A DNA stretch of 64,000 bases from Plazaster borealis (Eukaryota > Echinodermata > Asteroidea > Forcipulatida > Labidiasteridae): the NCBI GenBank assembly GCA_021014325.1, contig CM037475.1:3317001-3381000 (forward strand), read 5' to 3'. Within the stretch, counting starts at the first letter, position 1. Each line of letters starts with the position of its first letter. The notes below the pieces were generated by a model. That model saw nothing but the letters and a program-made list of their open reading frames with translations, made no database searches and was not told the origin of the DNA. Shown in pieces: positions 24,060 through 36,040 of the stretch. The position numbers and the translations under genes were made by a program.

Positions 24060-24345
24060 AGAGGAATTTTTTACCCGATCAAAAGTTCCCTTTGCTGTTT
24101 GTTCCCCCGGACTCACCTTGCCTCTTATGGTGATAGGACCTTTTCTATCATTGCCCCCCGCCTCTGGAACTCGCTGCCTAAATATCTAAGAGATGCACAC
24201 GACACTAAATATCTTAGAGAAACACACGACACTAAATATCTTAGAGACGCACACGACACTAAATATCTTAGAGACACACACAACACTAAATATCTTAGAG
24301 ACACACACTTCCAACAATCTCTTAAAACACATCTTTGATTGACCT
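24060..24345 (+). mobile_element. LINE (L2/CR1-like) tail with an internal 27-bp tandem repeat
   Basis: Frame from about 24081 reads LFPRTHLASYGDRTFSIIAP and RLWNSLP, the usual end of L2/CR1-like LINE polyproteins. It is followed by about five in-frame units of KYLRDTHDT and the ending FQQSLKTHL, then TGA. The repeat (24179-24309) expands what is normally a single short stretch between WNSLP and FK. Confidence 0.8.
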
Positions 24346-24780
24346 AGACCGTCGCCTTTAAATGTTTAATGGATAAAGTGCGCCCTACAAATGCTGTGCT
24401 ATTTTTATTGCTATAATTTGTATTATTGTGTATCTGAGCTAAATTTCATAAATCGGCCACTGTGCTCATACGGCTGTAAATATATATTCGCTTGTAGAAC
24501 ATGTGTAATAATTAGGTTTTTACAATACACTAATGTGTGATGATAATGGTGACAATACAGTACCATTACAAAACTACAGGAACAAATTCAAATATAAAAC
24601 GGGAAAAGTTGTGTGTTAAAATCACGCCAAAAAATCAATAGTGGCCTGACGTTTCGACCCTAGCAGAGTTTTTCTCAAAGGCTAAAAAAATCACGAATAA
24701 AAATGTATTTGAAAAAACAAAGAAATAGAAAGCAATCATTAAATGTGCAAAAAAAAGCGCATAATACCCTCCTACCATCA
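24346..24780. other. Intergenic, unassigned
   Basis: Contains the dispersed CGACCCTAGCAGAGTTTTTC block (also near 28,100 and 31,550). No gene. Confidence 0.35.
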
Positions 24781-24958
24781 GGGCCCAATTTCATAGAGCT
24801 GCTTAAGCAAAAAAAGATTGCCTAAAATTCAGCAGGATACCAGTCACAGATGCTACATTGAATTGGTATTTTAGCTGGTGAGCCTTTTTCTGGTAAGCAT
24901 AATTTTGTGCGGCTTAGCTAGTTTTTGTGCTTAAGCAGCTCTATGAAGTTGGGCCCTG
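24781..24958. mobile_element. Foldback element family C, copy 3
   Basis: GGGCCCAATTTCATAGAGCT at left, inverted AGCTCTATGAAGTTGGGCCC at right. Confidence 0.87.
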
Positions 24959-26337
24959 ATTAATATGTTTGTGGTGAGGTTCAAAGTCAGATTACAGGAT
25001 TGGTAGTTATAAAATAAAAAAGAAGAAGATAAACTTCAGTCGGAGTGGTCAATCATTGCAAAGTTCCACACCATTGCCAATCCTCCACGGAAATCTTTGC
25101 AACTAAACTAGTGTCAGAGTTTGAGACAATGTCATTTGAAGTCCCCACAAATCTCCTGATATTTCATGCGGAGGCAATTGCCTCAATGCCCCTGGTCATT
25201 GCCTCGGTGCCCTTTGAAATGTTTGAATAGAAATGTAAAAATTCCCTCTGCTAAGCAAGAACTGCCCCACCCTTACAAAGGCGAAGTCTCAGGCTGCGAT
25301 CACATTGCTAATTTTGATTGCCACAATCAAAGTATGAACATGATCAAAGTCCCGGACAGAACTGAAACCGTGTTTTGTTTTCACTAAGGGAGCATCCTCA
25401 AAAGTCTGGCACGTTCTATGCGCAAAGGAACGTTCCCGAAGGCATATGTCCACAATCCAGTGGACTGCCAGAACATTCTGCTGGACTACGACATTGTGCC
25501 GTACTACTTGACCATTTCTACACTAGAGAATACGCGTGTTAGCTTTTTGAACGTTCAAATGGAATGTTCCGGTGGTCATTGAAATGTTACCTGTACATTG
25601 GCAGGAATACTTCACCGATCCAATCAGAATGATCTTACAGTTTGGACTTTTGAGACACTCCCTAAAACATGACCGTCATATTTAATGAAATGTGGATGGA
25701 TCAAAGAGAATGGATGGTGTGTGTATTTAAAACTAGAGTATGGAAATAAATTTAATCTTTGAAAATCTAATGATTTGATATACCTTTAATTGGCCAGGTA
25801 CCAATTACAACCGTTGTACATCTCATTCTGAAACAGCATTTTAGTCTGTGACCTTGCTCTGCTTTATCCTGGGAATTGTACCTGGTGCTTTGTGTTGTTC
25901 TTTTTTTTTGTGGTCGGGCCTAATACTTCAGGAAGGAAAAAGCACTCCGCCCTAATGCTAAAATAAGAAGCTTATATGTACCCGGATCTCAGATATGTGC
26001 GAAATTTCACTAACATAGGCGCGCGTACAAGTGCGCTCATTATACTACTAGTGCAATTTAGTGCAGTGATGATGCGGTGAGCGCGTAAGTGTTGGAATGA
26101 TCGTCTGACAGCCGGGTATTTTGAGCAAAAGTGAAGTCGTTAGTGCGGAGTGCTGTTGCCTCAATACCCCTGGTCATTGCCTTGGTGTCTTTTGAAATGT
26201 ACTTGTAGAATTTTGAATTTCCCTTCCTCTTTAACTGGTGTTTGGGAAAAACCTGGGACCCCGACCCTCGAGACCTTTACCCATTGAGTTATATAAGAAC
26301 TAGAGGGCATACAAAACTGTGCGTCGCTGCCAGACAT
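24959..26337. other. Intergenic; short direct repeat pair
   Basis: An 80-bp segment at 25171-25250 (GCCTCAATGCCCCTGGTCAT) recurs at 26155-26235 with substitutions. No gene recognised. Confidence 0.45.
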
Positions 26338-26902
26338 GAAGCATTCTCACCCATTGAGACAGTGGTGCTGACCATCATATATACTGATCCACTCATCGGT
26401 TTACACAGCAAACATTTTACACCTGGACATTGGTGTTCCCATGGCTGGTCAGCGAGTTACATGCATGACATAGCTAGTGCTTATTCTAGTTCTACTGTAT
26501 GTAGCCTTGACCAAGGCGTTGGAGTTTTATTTTCATTTATTTATTTGTTTTTTGTTGAGTTTGTTTGCCCTTTGTGCTATTGTGCTATTGCTCTACCCGC
26601 TAGGGGTATTGCTTAAGGGCAGCCATAGCCACTAATTCGGCAATGGCCTTACTCTATGGCCCTTTTGGAAACTACGTCTTGGGCTCAGGCTCCGTCAATT
26701 ACTTAGAAAAACATGAGCTTTCCTTATGGGGCTTCAATAAGGTGGACGGAGCCTCAAGCCAGAGTCCGGTCCCAACCAGTGGTTTCGAAAAGGGCCTATG
26801 GCTTCAACCATATGCAGCCATCTTTGTCTGATTCCCTGTGTGCATTGATGACTGTAGCACCCGTACGAAAAGGGGTGCCAGACTATTCATTACCAAGCCA
26901 CC
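26338..26902 (+). repeat. Inverted duplication, left arm
   Basis: About 565 bp, matching the reverse complement of 37769-38337 with few changes. Includes GGTGTTCCCATGGCTGGTCA and CTACCCGCTAGGGGTATTGC. Confidence 0.9.
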
Positions 26903-27163
26903 TTTCTTCTTTTGTTTACAAAACATTGACTACCATTTTTGTAAGGGCCGACTCTAGTATCACAAACTGCATAATATGGTTGGCCGAAATCTGCCCTTTT
27001 AGATAAAACTAGCCTGCTCCAGTCATCGTAGAGCAGGCTAGTTAAAACGTTGAGACCAATTAAGTACTCACTCCGCGGCAGTGAAGTTGATAATGAGAAG
27101 TCTCCTCAATCCACTAAGCGAAAGTAGTAGTCCCGGTTGTTTTCCTACCTCCCCAGATTGTAC

Positions 27164-27528
27164 TTAAAGGTATCGTACACGTTTAGTAATGACTCAAAAC
27201 AAATATTAGCATAAAAACTTACTTGGTAACAAGCAACTGAGAGTTGTTGATAGTATAAAACATTGTAGGAAACGACTCCCTCTGAAGTAACGTATCTTTG
27301 AGAAAGAGGTAATTTCTCACTAAAATAATACAAATTTCTTGCAAGAAGTTTTTATTCCTATCTGAAAGCACACAAATTTGTCACAGGGTGTTTTTTCTTT
27401 CATAATTTTCTTGCAACTTCGATTACCAATTGAGCCCAAATTTTCACAGGCTTGTTATTGTATGCATGTTGGGATACACCAAGTGAGAATACTGGTCTTT
27501 GACAATTACCAAACGTGTACAGTGCCTT
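27164..27528. mobile_element. Foldback element family B, copy 1
   Basis: TTAAAGGTATCGTACACGTT at left, inverted AAACGTGTACAGTGCCTT at right. Interior has CGACTCCCTCTGAAGTAACG, CTTGCAAGAAG and CCAATTGAGCCCAAATTTTC blocks. Confidence 0.88.
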
Positions 27529-28286
27529 GAATTTCAGACCTAAGTAGTCTCCTGAATTCTAAAATCTACTCTACTGCGGAAGTAGAATAAATATCAAGAT
27601 AAGTTCTCAAGAACAATCTACAGAGCAAAGTAGATAATATACAAATGGTGTTACCACAAACTGATTACGTTGATACCTCACCATGCAATGCCTCAAAACC
27701 CACACAATGTTGATTTATCTGTGATATGGGTAATGTGATAGCATTATTGTCTTAAATGATCAATTGTTGTGTTTTGTGCAGTGAAGGTCGCCCATACTGG
27801 CAAAACTCGAGGCTGTGATGTTGCAAAAGAATGGTCTGTAGGAACGAGGACTAATAGTGTTGGTGATGACCTCATGTGAATTGGTTCCACACTGAATTTG
27901 ATTGATTTTTCTGTTTTTTTCTTGAATTGTAAATTTTCTAAGTTATCATCTGCCTGTAAACACACTTGCCATTATGGGAATGCTTTAAAAAAAAGTTTTC
28001 CATTTGAGATATTATTTTGAAAAACCCCCAAAAGGCTGTTGCAAGTCGCTCACCTACCAAAATGACTTGTAAAAATGTAACAAATACAAAATTATGGCCC
28101 GACATTTCCATCCAAGCAGAGTCTTTAGCAAAGGCTTAAAGGACTTTGCTGGGGTTGAATCGTCAGGCCATGAACACTTTTTGGAGAAATGTTTGTGTGG
28201 CGATCGTGTATGACTTAACAACTTTATGCTTTATATATTCTTTTCTTTTGTTTAAAGTTTATTAAAAGTGTCTTTTTGAGAAGATC
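27529..28286. other. Intergenic, unassigned
   Basis: Contains a sequence near 27,795-27,845 (CTGTGATGTTGCAAAAGAAT) shared with the foldback element at 28.9 kb and a GACATTTCCATCC repeat motif. No gene. Confidence 0.35.
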
Positions 28287-28545
28287 AGGGCCCAATTTCA
28301 TGGCTCTGCTTACCGCCAAATTCTGCGCTTGCTATCACCATTCCCCGCTTACTGTGCAAGTGCTGAATTTCTGCGCTAGCTGTGTAAGCGAAGAATGCCT
28401 AGTAACGTGGAGTACGCACGCGCCGCGCACAAGCAAAAATTCCCTGCTAACCCGTGAAATACACTTGACGTAAGCGTGGAATTCCCTGCTTCCGTAAGCG
28501 CCGATTTTTTGCTTACCGTAAGCAGAGCCATGAAATTGGGCCCTG
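28287..28545. mobile_element. Foldback element family C, copy 4
   Basis: Long inverted arms GGGCCCAATTTCATGGCTCT and its inverse, then GCTTACCG motifs. About 260 bp. Confidence 0.85.
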
Positions 28546-28593
28546 ATGACCAAGGATATTAATGCTGTGGAGCACCTTGATTGAAGCCCTAGG

Positions 28594-28910
28594 ATATAGA
28601 CCTTTCTTTTGTTGATAAACAAACCGCGCTGTTTGGCATGGACGGCCGAATGTTAGCAAAACATTCAGTCGTGTTAACAGATGTTTTGTCCAATTTTAAC
28701 ATTACTGTAAACTTTCAATCAACCAAAAATACATACCATGATTGGTTGCTTTCTTTCCAACAAATTCAACACTATTTTTGAATATTTGTGTAACATTATT
28801 TACAAACTGTGGCTATCTGCTTATGCTTTGTCTTTATGGCTTTCCATAGTTTTCCAACTTCGGTCGGCAAAAACTCGGGCTGTGACGTTGCAAAAGAAAG
28901 GTCTATATAA
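28594..28910. mobile_element. Foldback element, TATAGACCTTTCTTTTG ends
   Basis: Inverted ends TATAGACCTTTCTTTTG and CAAAAGAAAGGTCTATA, about 317 bp. No coding capacity. Confidence 0.75.
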
Positions 28911-29059
28911 GCCACAGTGGCCGGCATGGGAGGATGGCGCAAAGTCGGAATATATGACTTATATGTGCCCCCATATCATTTGTTTAGGAAAATGTTGCAT
29001 TTGCTCGGTAAAACATGGGGGCCGGGGGGGGGGGGGGGGCAAATAGCTACACTTTCAAA

Positions 29060-29420
29060 GGTGGGGGACAGGCAACAGCCCCCTTGGTTTTGATAAATGG
29101 TTGGGCGGGCGGGGTGGGGAAGGGGAGGGATTATGTTGTACATAAATTGCAATCATTGTCATCACATTCTAAATTGAAGTAACTTATTAATAGTCTGTAA
29201 AAGTTGTAAAATTTTAATTATTATACAATCGGCCTTTGTGTTGTACCAAAGCTCTAATATATAAATGATGATGATTACAAAGTCAGCATCTTGGAATAAA
29301 AGAAGAATTACTTTCATGAACTCATAAATGCTTAATCTGCTTAGTAATATTTTTAAAGAGTCCAATGACAAAGGTGTGCACAAAGTATTTATGGGTTTTC
29401 AATTTCACTTTGAGGCATGC
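29060..29420. repeat. Duplicated segment, left copy
   Basis: Shares GGCAACAGCCCCC, TGTTGTACATAAATTGCAAT, AAGTCAGCATC and GAATAAAAGAAGAATTAC in the same order with 30645-31110. Confidence 0.85.
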
Positions 29421-29449
29421 ACATTTGTTTCGAAATTGTAGAAAAAAAC

Positions 29450-30625
29450 CCCCAAATTTTTAGGGGGAATAGTAATAATTCTTTACCCAAATTTGAAAAC
29501 AATTCTGCACTTATCCCTTGTGATTTTTTTCAATTTTTGTACAAAAATTTGATAAAATTGCTGGACATACCCCATCTATTTTTGTCAAATTTTTGACCCA
29601 AAATTTAATTAAAATGGACTTGCACCTTGTGAAGTTTTTTTCAATTTTTGACCCAAAATTGATGAAGATGCTGGACTAACCTGTGATTTTTTAAATTTTT
29701 GACCCAAATTTGATAAAAATCCTGGACTAACCCAATGTATTTTTTTTTTCAATTTTTGAACAAAATTTGATAAAAATGCTGGACTAACCCCTTGTGATTT
29801 TTTCATTTTTGACCCAACCCTGCCCCTTGTGATTTTTTCACTTTTTGATTTAAAATTGATGAAAATGATGGACTTGCCCCTTGTGATGTTTTCAATTTTT
29901 GACCAAAATTTGATGAAAATGCTGGACTTACCCCTTGTGATTTTTTCAATTTTTGAGGAAAATTTGATGAAAATGCTGGACTTGCACCTTGTGAATTTGT
30001 TCTTCAATTTTTGACCCAAATTTGTAAAAAGAGGCTGGACCTACTCCTTGTAATTTTTTAAAATTATTGACCCAAATTTGATGAAAATGCTGGACTTACC
30101 CCTTGTGATTTTTTCAATTTTTGACCCAAATTTGATGAAAATGATGGACTTGCCCCTTGTGATTTTTAAAAAAATATTTGACCCTAATTTGATAAAAATG
30201 CTGGACTTACCCCTTGTGATTTTTTCAATTTTTGACCCAAAATTTGATGAAAATGCTGGACTTGCACCTTGTGAATTTGTTCTTCAATTTTTGACGCAAA
30301 TTTGTTTAAACAAAAGGCTGGACTTACCCCTTTTTTATTTTTTTATTTTTTGACCCAAATTTAATAAAAATGCTGGACTTACCCCTTGTGATTGTTTTTA
30401 AAATTTTTGACCCAAATTTGAAAAAAATGCTGGACTTATCCCTTGTAATTTTTAAAATTTTTTGGCCCAAATTTGAGAAAATGCTGGACTTGCACCTTGT
30501 GAAGTTTTTCTTCAATTTTTGACTCAAATTTGTAAAAACAAATCTGGACTTACCCCTTGTGATTTTTAAAATTTTTGACCAAAATTTGATGACAATACTG
30601 GACTTACCCCTTGTGATTTTTGGAC
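29450..30625. repeat. AT-rich satellite-like array (about 55-bp unit)
   Basis: Unit core: CCTTGTGATTTTTTCAATTT, TTGACCCAAATTTGATGAAA, ATGCTGGACTTACC. About 20 degenerate units. Long open frames on both strands are by-products of the repeat. Confidence 0.94.
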
Positions 30626-30644
30626 CCTGGTAAGTCCCTGGTAA

Positions 30645-31110
30645 GGAACAGGCAATAGCCCCCCCCCCCCCTGTTTTGATAAATGGGTGGGGGGGTGTTG
30701 TACATAAATTGCAATCAATGTCGTCACATTCCAAATTGAAGTAAATTTTTAATTTAAAAGTACAACAATAATTATGAAACATTTTAATCAGTCTTTGTGT
30801 TGTACCAAAGCTCAAAATTTATTAATCAGGATATTAACAAAGTCAGCATCCTGGAATAAAAGAAGAATTACTTTCATATCAACAAAGTAACAACACAAAA
30901 TGGAAGTCAACACTGTGTCAGTAACAAGAGCTCATAAATAATTAATTCTGCTTAGTACAGTAATTGATAAAAAGAGAGTCCAATGACAAAAGGTGTGCAC
31001 AACACTAGTATAGGTTTTCCCCGGTCATTTTCGGCATAAAATTAGACTATTTCACTTTCATGCATTCGTATTAAAGCCATTTTGCCTCTTCAGTTGAAAC
31101 TGTCATTCAA
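30645..31110. repeat. Duplicated segment, right copy
   Basis: Direct-order match to 29060-29420 with an extra 60 bp (TCAACAAAGTAACAACAC). The two copies bracket the AT-rich array. Confidence 0.85.
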
Positions 31111-33540
31111 TTTCACTTTGAGGCATTTGGATTTATATAGCGCTACATTCAATTAAACAGTCCAACTTTTTAGTTTGTTTTAGCCACGCGAAATCAGCAT
31201 TCAATTCAGGTAGGTGAAACTAGAGACTTCAGCAAAAAGCTGCGACAAATTTGAATGCTGCATGAGTGGATTTGTTAAATTGAATGATTATCTCTTTTAA
31301 TCACATGACCCACGAGAACAATAGCTCACACATTAAGTGAAATTGGATGACTGTTTTGAGGTTACAATTTTGCAAGAAACAGAAAAACCTGGCGTTTAAA
31401 TTCCTGCTTATTTGCCAAAAGTGATCAGGAAAACCTATATTTGAACCTCAAATATAAGTTGCAAATATAAGTTGCAAGTTGTCACCTGAATCTGCTTTCA
31501 ATTTTTGTTTTAATCTGTCATGAATCATTTTTTCAAGTTGACCTTAACAGAGTCTTTCTCAAAGGCTAATTGACAAAGACTCTGCTAGAATTGAGATGGG
31601 CCGATGTTATGACCTTAGCAGAGTCTTTCTAAAGCTATGTAGATGATCCAGAGACAAAATTCATTGAATTTCTAAAACACTGAGTTTCTGAGTTCAGCGA
31701 GCTTCGCTGAACAAAGATAGTTTACCAGCCAAAATACCATGTGAGGTAAATTGTTTGTTACTGGTTACCGGCTACTCATTATTTATCATAACAATTTATA
31801 CAGTAACGTTATCAGATTACCCTAACTGTCCCCAAATCCTCAAAAATCCTATTCAGGAGGTCGTTGTACTTTCTAGGATTTGGTACTGCAAGCCCTAATG
31901 CAATTGCTTATCATTGGAGCAGGTGTCATGGGGGATTTTGTCCCCCAGTATGTGTGTCCCCCATGCGGTAATTTAACATGGGCTGAAGGAAGTTGATTCA
32001 AAAGAGGGCGCTATCAGACAAAATTTCTACACAATTCTGGGACAGAATCCTCTGGCAGCAATCTTATCCTAAGTCCAAACAGTTGGGTGTTGAGTTGCCG
32101 TAGCGTGGAGTATTTTGGAGGATATGGGAAGGGGCTCAACCAAAAGACAATAGGGGTCAAAGTTTGAATAGCTCTAACTCAAGTGCTTGAACTCACTGCT
32201 TTTTGGATTTCAATGAAAAAAAAAAAACATGGACAAGTGACTGTACTTTTGACCGCATGAGGGCGTTTTCAATTGTGGATTTCCTTGCATCATAATAACA
32301 GTTTTATCTTATGTGCCTGTACATTGTTTTCTTGTATCAATGGCCAAATAGATTACTTGTTTTACATTACATAAATGTGGTTCACATATGCTTTCACATG
32401 GTCAAAAATACTGCAAATTCCTTTTGTTTTACAACTTTAACAATTTGACAGAAGTCATTTGTTAATTATGTAAACTTTTACATAAAGATAACTCTTCGTA
32501 AACATCAAACTCAAAAACACAACTGTCAGCAAAATAAACCCTGACTTTTTGATGATTTACACAGGTATAAACAAATTCCACATTATTTGTGGAAGGTTAA
32601 GATTTCTTTTGTACAGAATAAACCAAAAAGTAGAACAGGAAATGGTATGTACGATGACCTACAAGATAAAACAGTTAGTGTATATATACAAGAATGAGTG
32701 GGCATACTTGCTATGCTATGCACACTGAGCAGCCATTTTGTAAGTGGGCATTTACGAATTTAAAGTTATTGCATGTGCTCAGTAAACACCAGAGACATCC
32801 ACCGGATGGGCCACTGAGCGACCTTCTTTCGACCTCTACGTGAGGGCGCCCTACTCCAGTGATGTCATATCAGGGCTCAAATTTTACAACATGACCACAG
32901 GCCCAAGGTCAGTAGTTTTGGTGTAGGGCCAGTAAACTTTTGGCCGGACAAGTCCGGCGGTCTTGTGGTTTTTAATTGAATATTAATGAAGAATAATACA
33001 TCACTCTGTCACATCTTAAAAAAAAAAAAATATGTTCAAATGTTGACTTTGAGTCTGATAAAATACCTTTCAATTCTATTGAGTAATGACATAATGAAGT
33101 ATACTTAATAAAGACATAAAATTAATTTTCTCTTGCATGTCTTAGCGCTTGTTCAAATAAAAACAATTAATGTAAATGCATGTTAAACTGGGCCAGGAAG
33201 TTTTTTCTCATTTTGATTCTGGTCTTGTAACAAGAATTCTGGTCCAGTAAACATTTTGAGCCACAAGCCCTGTGGTCTTGTAGATTTTCCCCCAAAATTC
33301 AAGCCCTTCATATCCATATGGTACTTGGCCTATAAAAATCACAATTAATCTTGACGTTTTCGATTTGGGACGAAGGTAACACTGTTCCTTTTTTTGGGTT
33401 TCACTTTATGTTACTCTGTAAGCGCCATGGAGCCTTGTTTTCGATAGATTTGGCGCTATATAAATTGTTACTATTATTACTACTACTAGTATTATGATTA
33501 AAAGACGAGTTCTAAGAATCATAATAGATGTTAATTTTGC
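31111..33540. other. Intergenic, no gene recognised
   Basis: Contains a TTTTGACCGCATGAGGGCG foldback-type remnant at 32,245-32,415, related to the nested element at 16.1 kb. A repeat with GGCCGGACAAGTCCGGCGGT at 32,880-33,310 recurs near 54.45-54.99 kb. Confidence 0.4.
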
Positions 33541-33544
33541 ATCG

Positions 33545-33650
33545 GGGATAAAGAATACATTTTTTAGTTTTTTGTTTTTACCCTTACACCAATGTGTATT
33601 AAGCACTGTATACTCAGTACTTTCCCGAGTTCTGTGAAAAAAATCTACAA
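33545..33650 (-). mobile_element. Minus-strand SINE body fragment
   Basis: AAGCACTGTATACTCAGTAC and TTTCCCGAGTTCTGTG match the SINE at 14.2 kb. The tRNA-like head is missing. Confidence 0.6.
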
Positions 33651-34450
33651 GGAAATCACTCTTGTTAAAGACATTCTTCCCATTCCTGTTTTCATGAGAA
33701 ATGTCTTAACTTAGCTGCTGAACACCAAAGAACAATTTACCAAACTCAAGAAGTGCAAAGAAGTGGCTCTTGAAGACAAAATATGAAAACTCTACTGCAA
33801 GGCCGCTGGATGAAAAAATCATGCCTGGAATTTCAAGCAAAATTGAATGCCATTTTGTTTGTGCCAGTCCCATCTTAACAGATTTGTACGCACAAACAAC
33901 ATAAAACAATAAAAATAATAATAATAAAGATGTAAGCAAAGTGTTATTAAATAAATACAAGGGTAACAGATTTCTACCCTTCAATGAAATTAAAAATTAA
34001 TTTTATGGAAATGTTTTCTAAAAAGAGACAAAATAGTTTCAGCCAACTTGGGAACATCAGTCATAGAGTAAAAAGATGAATAACTTAAATCCAATGCATT
34101 TTTGATGAATATTAATTCACCAATATTAGAAGATACCAGAATTTTTCAATAAATAAATTCGGCGGTAAAACTGGAGTTCAATTGATCAATTTGGAGCTTA
34201 AAATCAGCAAAATAATAAATGAGAATTCGGAAGCATTTCAATAAATAAATACTGGGATTCCTTCAAATACAGACAATGAAATTCTTGTTCAAATCAATAT
34301 TTGATCGATCAATAAGAAAACAATATGAAAATTCTTCAATTTAAAATTTACCAAAATGTCCGCACCACTGTTTTTCAAATTGATTTTTGAGGATTATTTC
34401 ATTCTTAATCGAAATGCACCTCGGTTTAATATTTACTGACAACAAAACGA
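33651..34450. other. Intergenic, AT-rich, nothing recognised
   Basis: A 92-codon open frame on the - strand (33706-33984) is hydrophobic in part, but nothing supports it as a gene. Confidence 0.3.
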
Positions 34451-34451
34451 T

Positions 34452-35048
34452 TTAAAGGTAGACTTTAACTTTGGTAATTACTCCAAAAATTAATGACCAT
34501 AAAAACTTGCAGCTGTTGATGATGTATGACATTTTGAGAGAAAAAATTCCCTTAAATGGAATCTGGTTTTAGAGAGAGAGGGATTCAAAAAACATTTCTG
34601 AGGAACGTTTTCTGCATGAAACGTTTCTCAGATTGTGTATTCCAATTACGGATTATTCTTCCTGCGTGGACATTAATCGCTCCAGATTTTCGGCGATATC
34701 TCAAAAACGCTACCACCTGTTGGGTTGAAATTTTCACAGGTTATTTTTATTGTATATATCTACATTTATATAGGATTAAAACAACGAACGGTTCCAAAAA
34801 CCTAAGATTTAAAGGTAGGGTATACCTTTGGTAATTACTCCAAAAATTAATGGCCATAAAAACTTACTTGGTATAAGAAGCACTGCAGCTGTTGATGATG
34901 TGTGACATTTTGAGAAAAAATTCCCTTAAATGGAATGTGGTTTAAGAGAGAGAGGGAATAAAAAACTTTTTGATCTGTATATATCTACATTTATATATGA
35001 TTAAAACAATCAAACGGTTCTAAAAACCTAAGGTATACTTTGTTTTTA
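34452..35048. mobile_element. Two head-to-tail family A foldback relatives
   Basis: Each begins TTTAAAGGTAG followed by TTTGGTAATTACTCC and ends AAAACCTAAG. The first is about 358 bp; the second lacks the middle. Contains the shared CGCTCCAGATTTTCGGC block. Confidence 0.78.
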
Positions 35049-35449
35049 AGACCGGGCATAATTAGAGGCCCATTCAGAATAATCAATGTCTAAGAAACTT
35101 GTTATTTTTTTCGAAATTTGGCCTTTCCCATGAAATATGCTATATTTACATTCTCGCATGCAAACCGACACCATTGGTTAACAAATGCCATAGAGTCATA
35201 TACTAGGTATGAGTCACGCCACCATCAGCCCTATACAAGAAGGCACGATGCTCCCTCATTTTGCCCACCAGTGGTGTTAGTGCGCACGCGCGATGTGCAA
35301 TTTACATTATTTCATGGGAAAGGCTAATTGTTTCAACCCACCAACCCCAAATTTCGTTTTTTAACATTGGCAGACTATTTGCCCTATACACTGAAGTAGA
35401 AAGAAGTACCTCAACTGGAGTAGATATTTTAGATCAATGTTCTCCTACG
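35049..35449. other. Possible UTP6 3' flank
   Basis: No gene recognised; a 77-codon open frame on the + strand is not supported. Confidence 0.3.
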
Positions 35450-35881
35450 TACCTTTACGTGGTTGTTACAGGTGGCCAGTTTGTAGTAGCGTAAAACCGT
35501 TACTAAACTTGTCTAACTCAGAGCAAGATGATTAAGTCGTCAATCCAATACTCTATGTACCTTTACGTAGTTGTTATAGGTGGCCAGTTTGTAGTAGCGT
35601 AAAACCGTTACTAAACTTGTCTAACTCAGAGCAAGATGATTAAGTCGTCAATCCAATACTCTATGTACCTTTACGTAGTTGTTATAGGTGGCCAGTTTGT
35701 AGTAGCGTAAAACCGTTACTAAACTTGTCTAACTCAGAGCAAGATGATTAAGTCGTCAATCAAATACTCTATGTACCTTTACGTAGTTGTTATAGGTGGC
35801 CAGTTTGTAGTAGCGTAAAACCGTTACTAAACTTGTCTAACTCAGAGCAAGATGATTAAGTCGTCAATCAAATACTCTATG
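35450..35881 (-). repeat. 108-bp tandem array made from the end of UTP6
   Basis: Four exact-length units begin at + positions 35450, 35558, 35666 and 35774; the next repeat start, 35882, is the real gene end. Read on the - strand each unit holds 18 codons reading SELDKFSNGFTLLQTGHL and TAA, against SELEEFTNGFTLLQTGHL in the gene. The other half of each unit is 3' flank. An in-frame TAA lies four codons before these 18, so the units are exon-tail copies, not full exons. The units are nearly identical to each other but differ from the gene at nine of 19 codons. Confidence 0.93.
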
Positions 35882-35897
35882 TACCTTTACGTGGTTG

Positions 35898-36040
35898 TTA
35901 TAGGTGACCAGTTTGTAGTAACGTGAAACCATTAGTGAATTCTTCCAGCTCTGATCCAGACAGTGCTTTTGTTGCTCTCCAATGAATCTCACTGGCATGA
36001 ACATTATCCTTCTCTAGACGGACGTACTCCAACCATAAAT
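35898..36040 (-). CDS. UTP6: UTP6 exon 19 (stop codon)
   Basis: Acceptor TTATCAG; residues 542-588 then TAA at 35900-35898. DLWLEYVRLEKDN is the last HAT helix and FTNGFTLLQTGHL the end. The last codons and the first 16 bases after the stop match the 108-bp tandem repeat that follows. Confidence 0.95.

Noticed and set aside
29609..30815. Open frames of 91 to 163 codons on both strands
   Set aside because: Products of the 55-bp AT-rich array.
29060..31110. An LTR retrotransposon
   Set aside because: Direct flanks are present but no polymerase, protease, primer-binding site or polypurine tract is visible.
35450..35881. CRISPR-like or functional alternative last exons of UTP6
   Set aside because: Units are back-to-back without spacers, the genome is animal, and an in-frame stop precedes the coding half of each unit with no evident acceptor.
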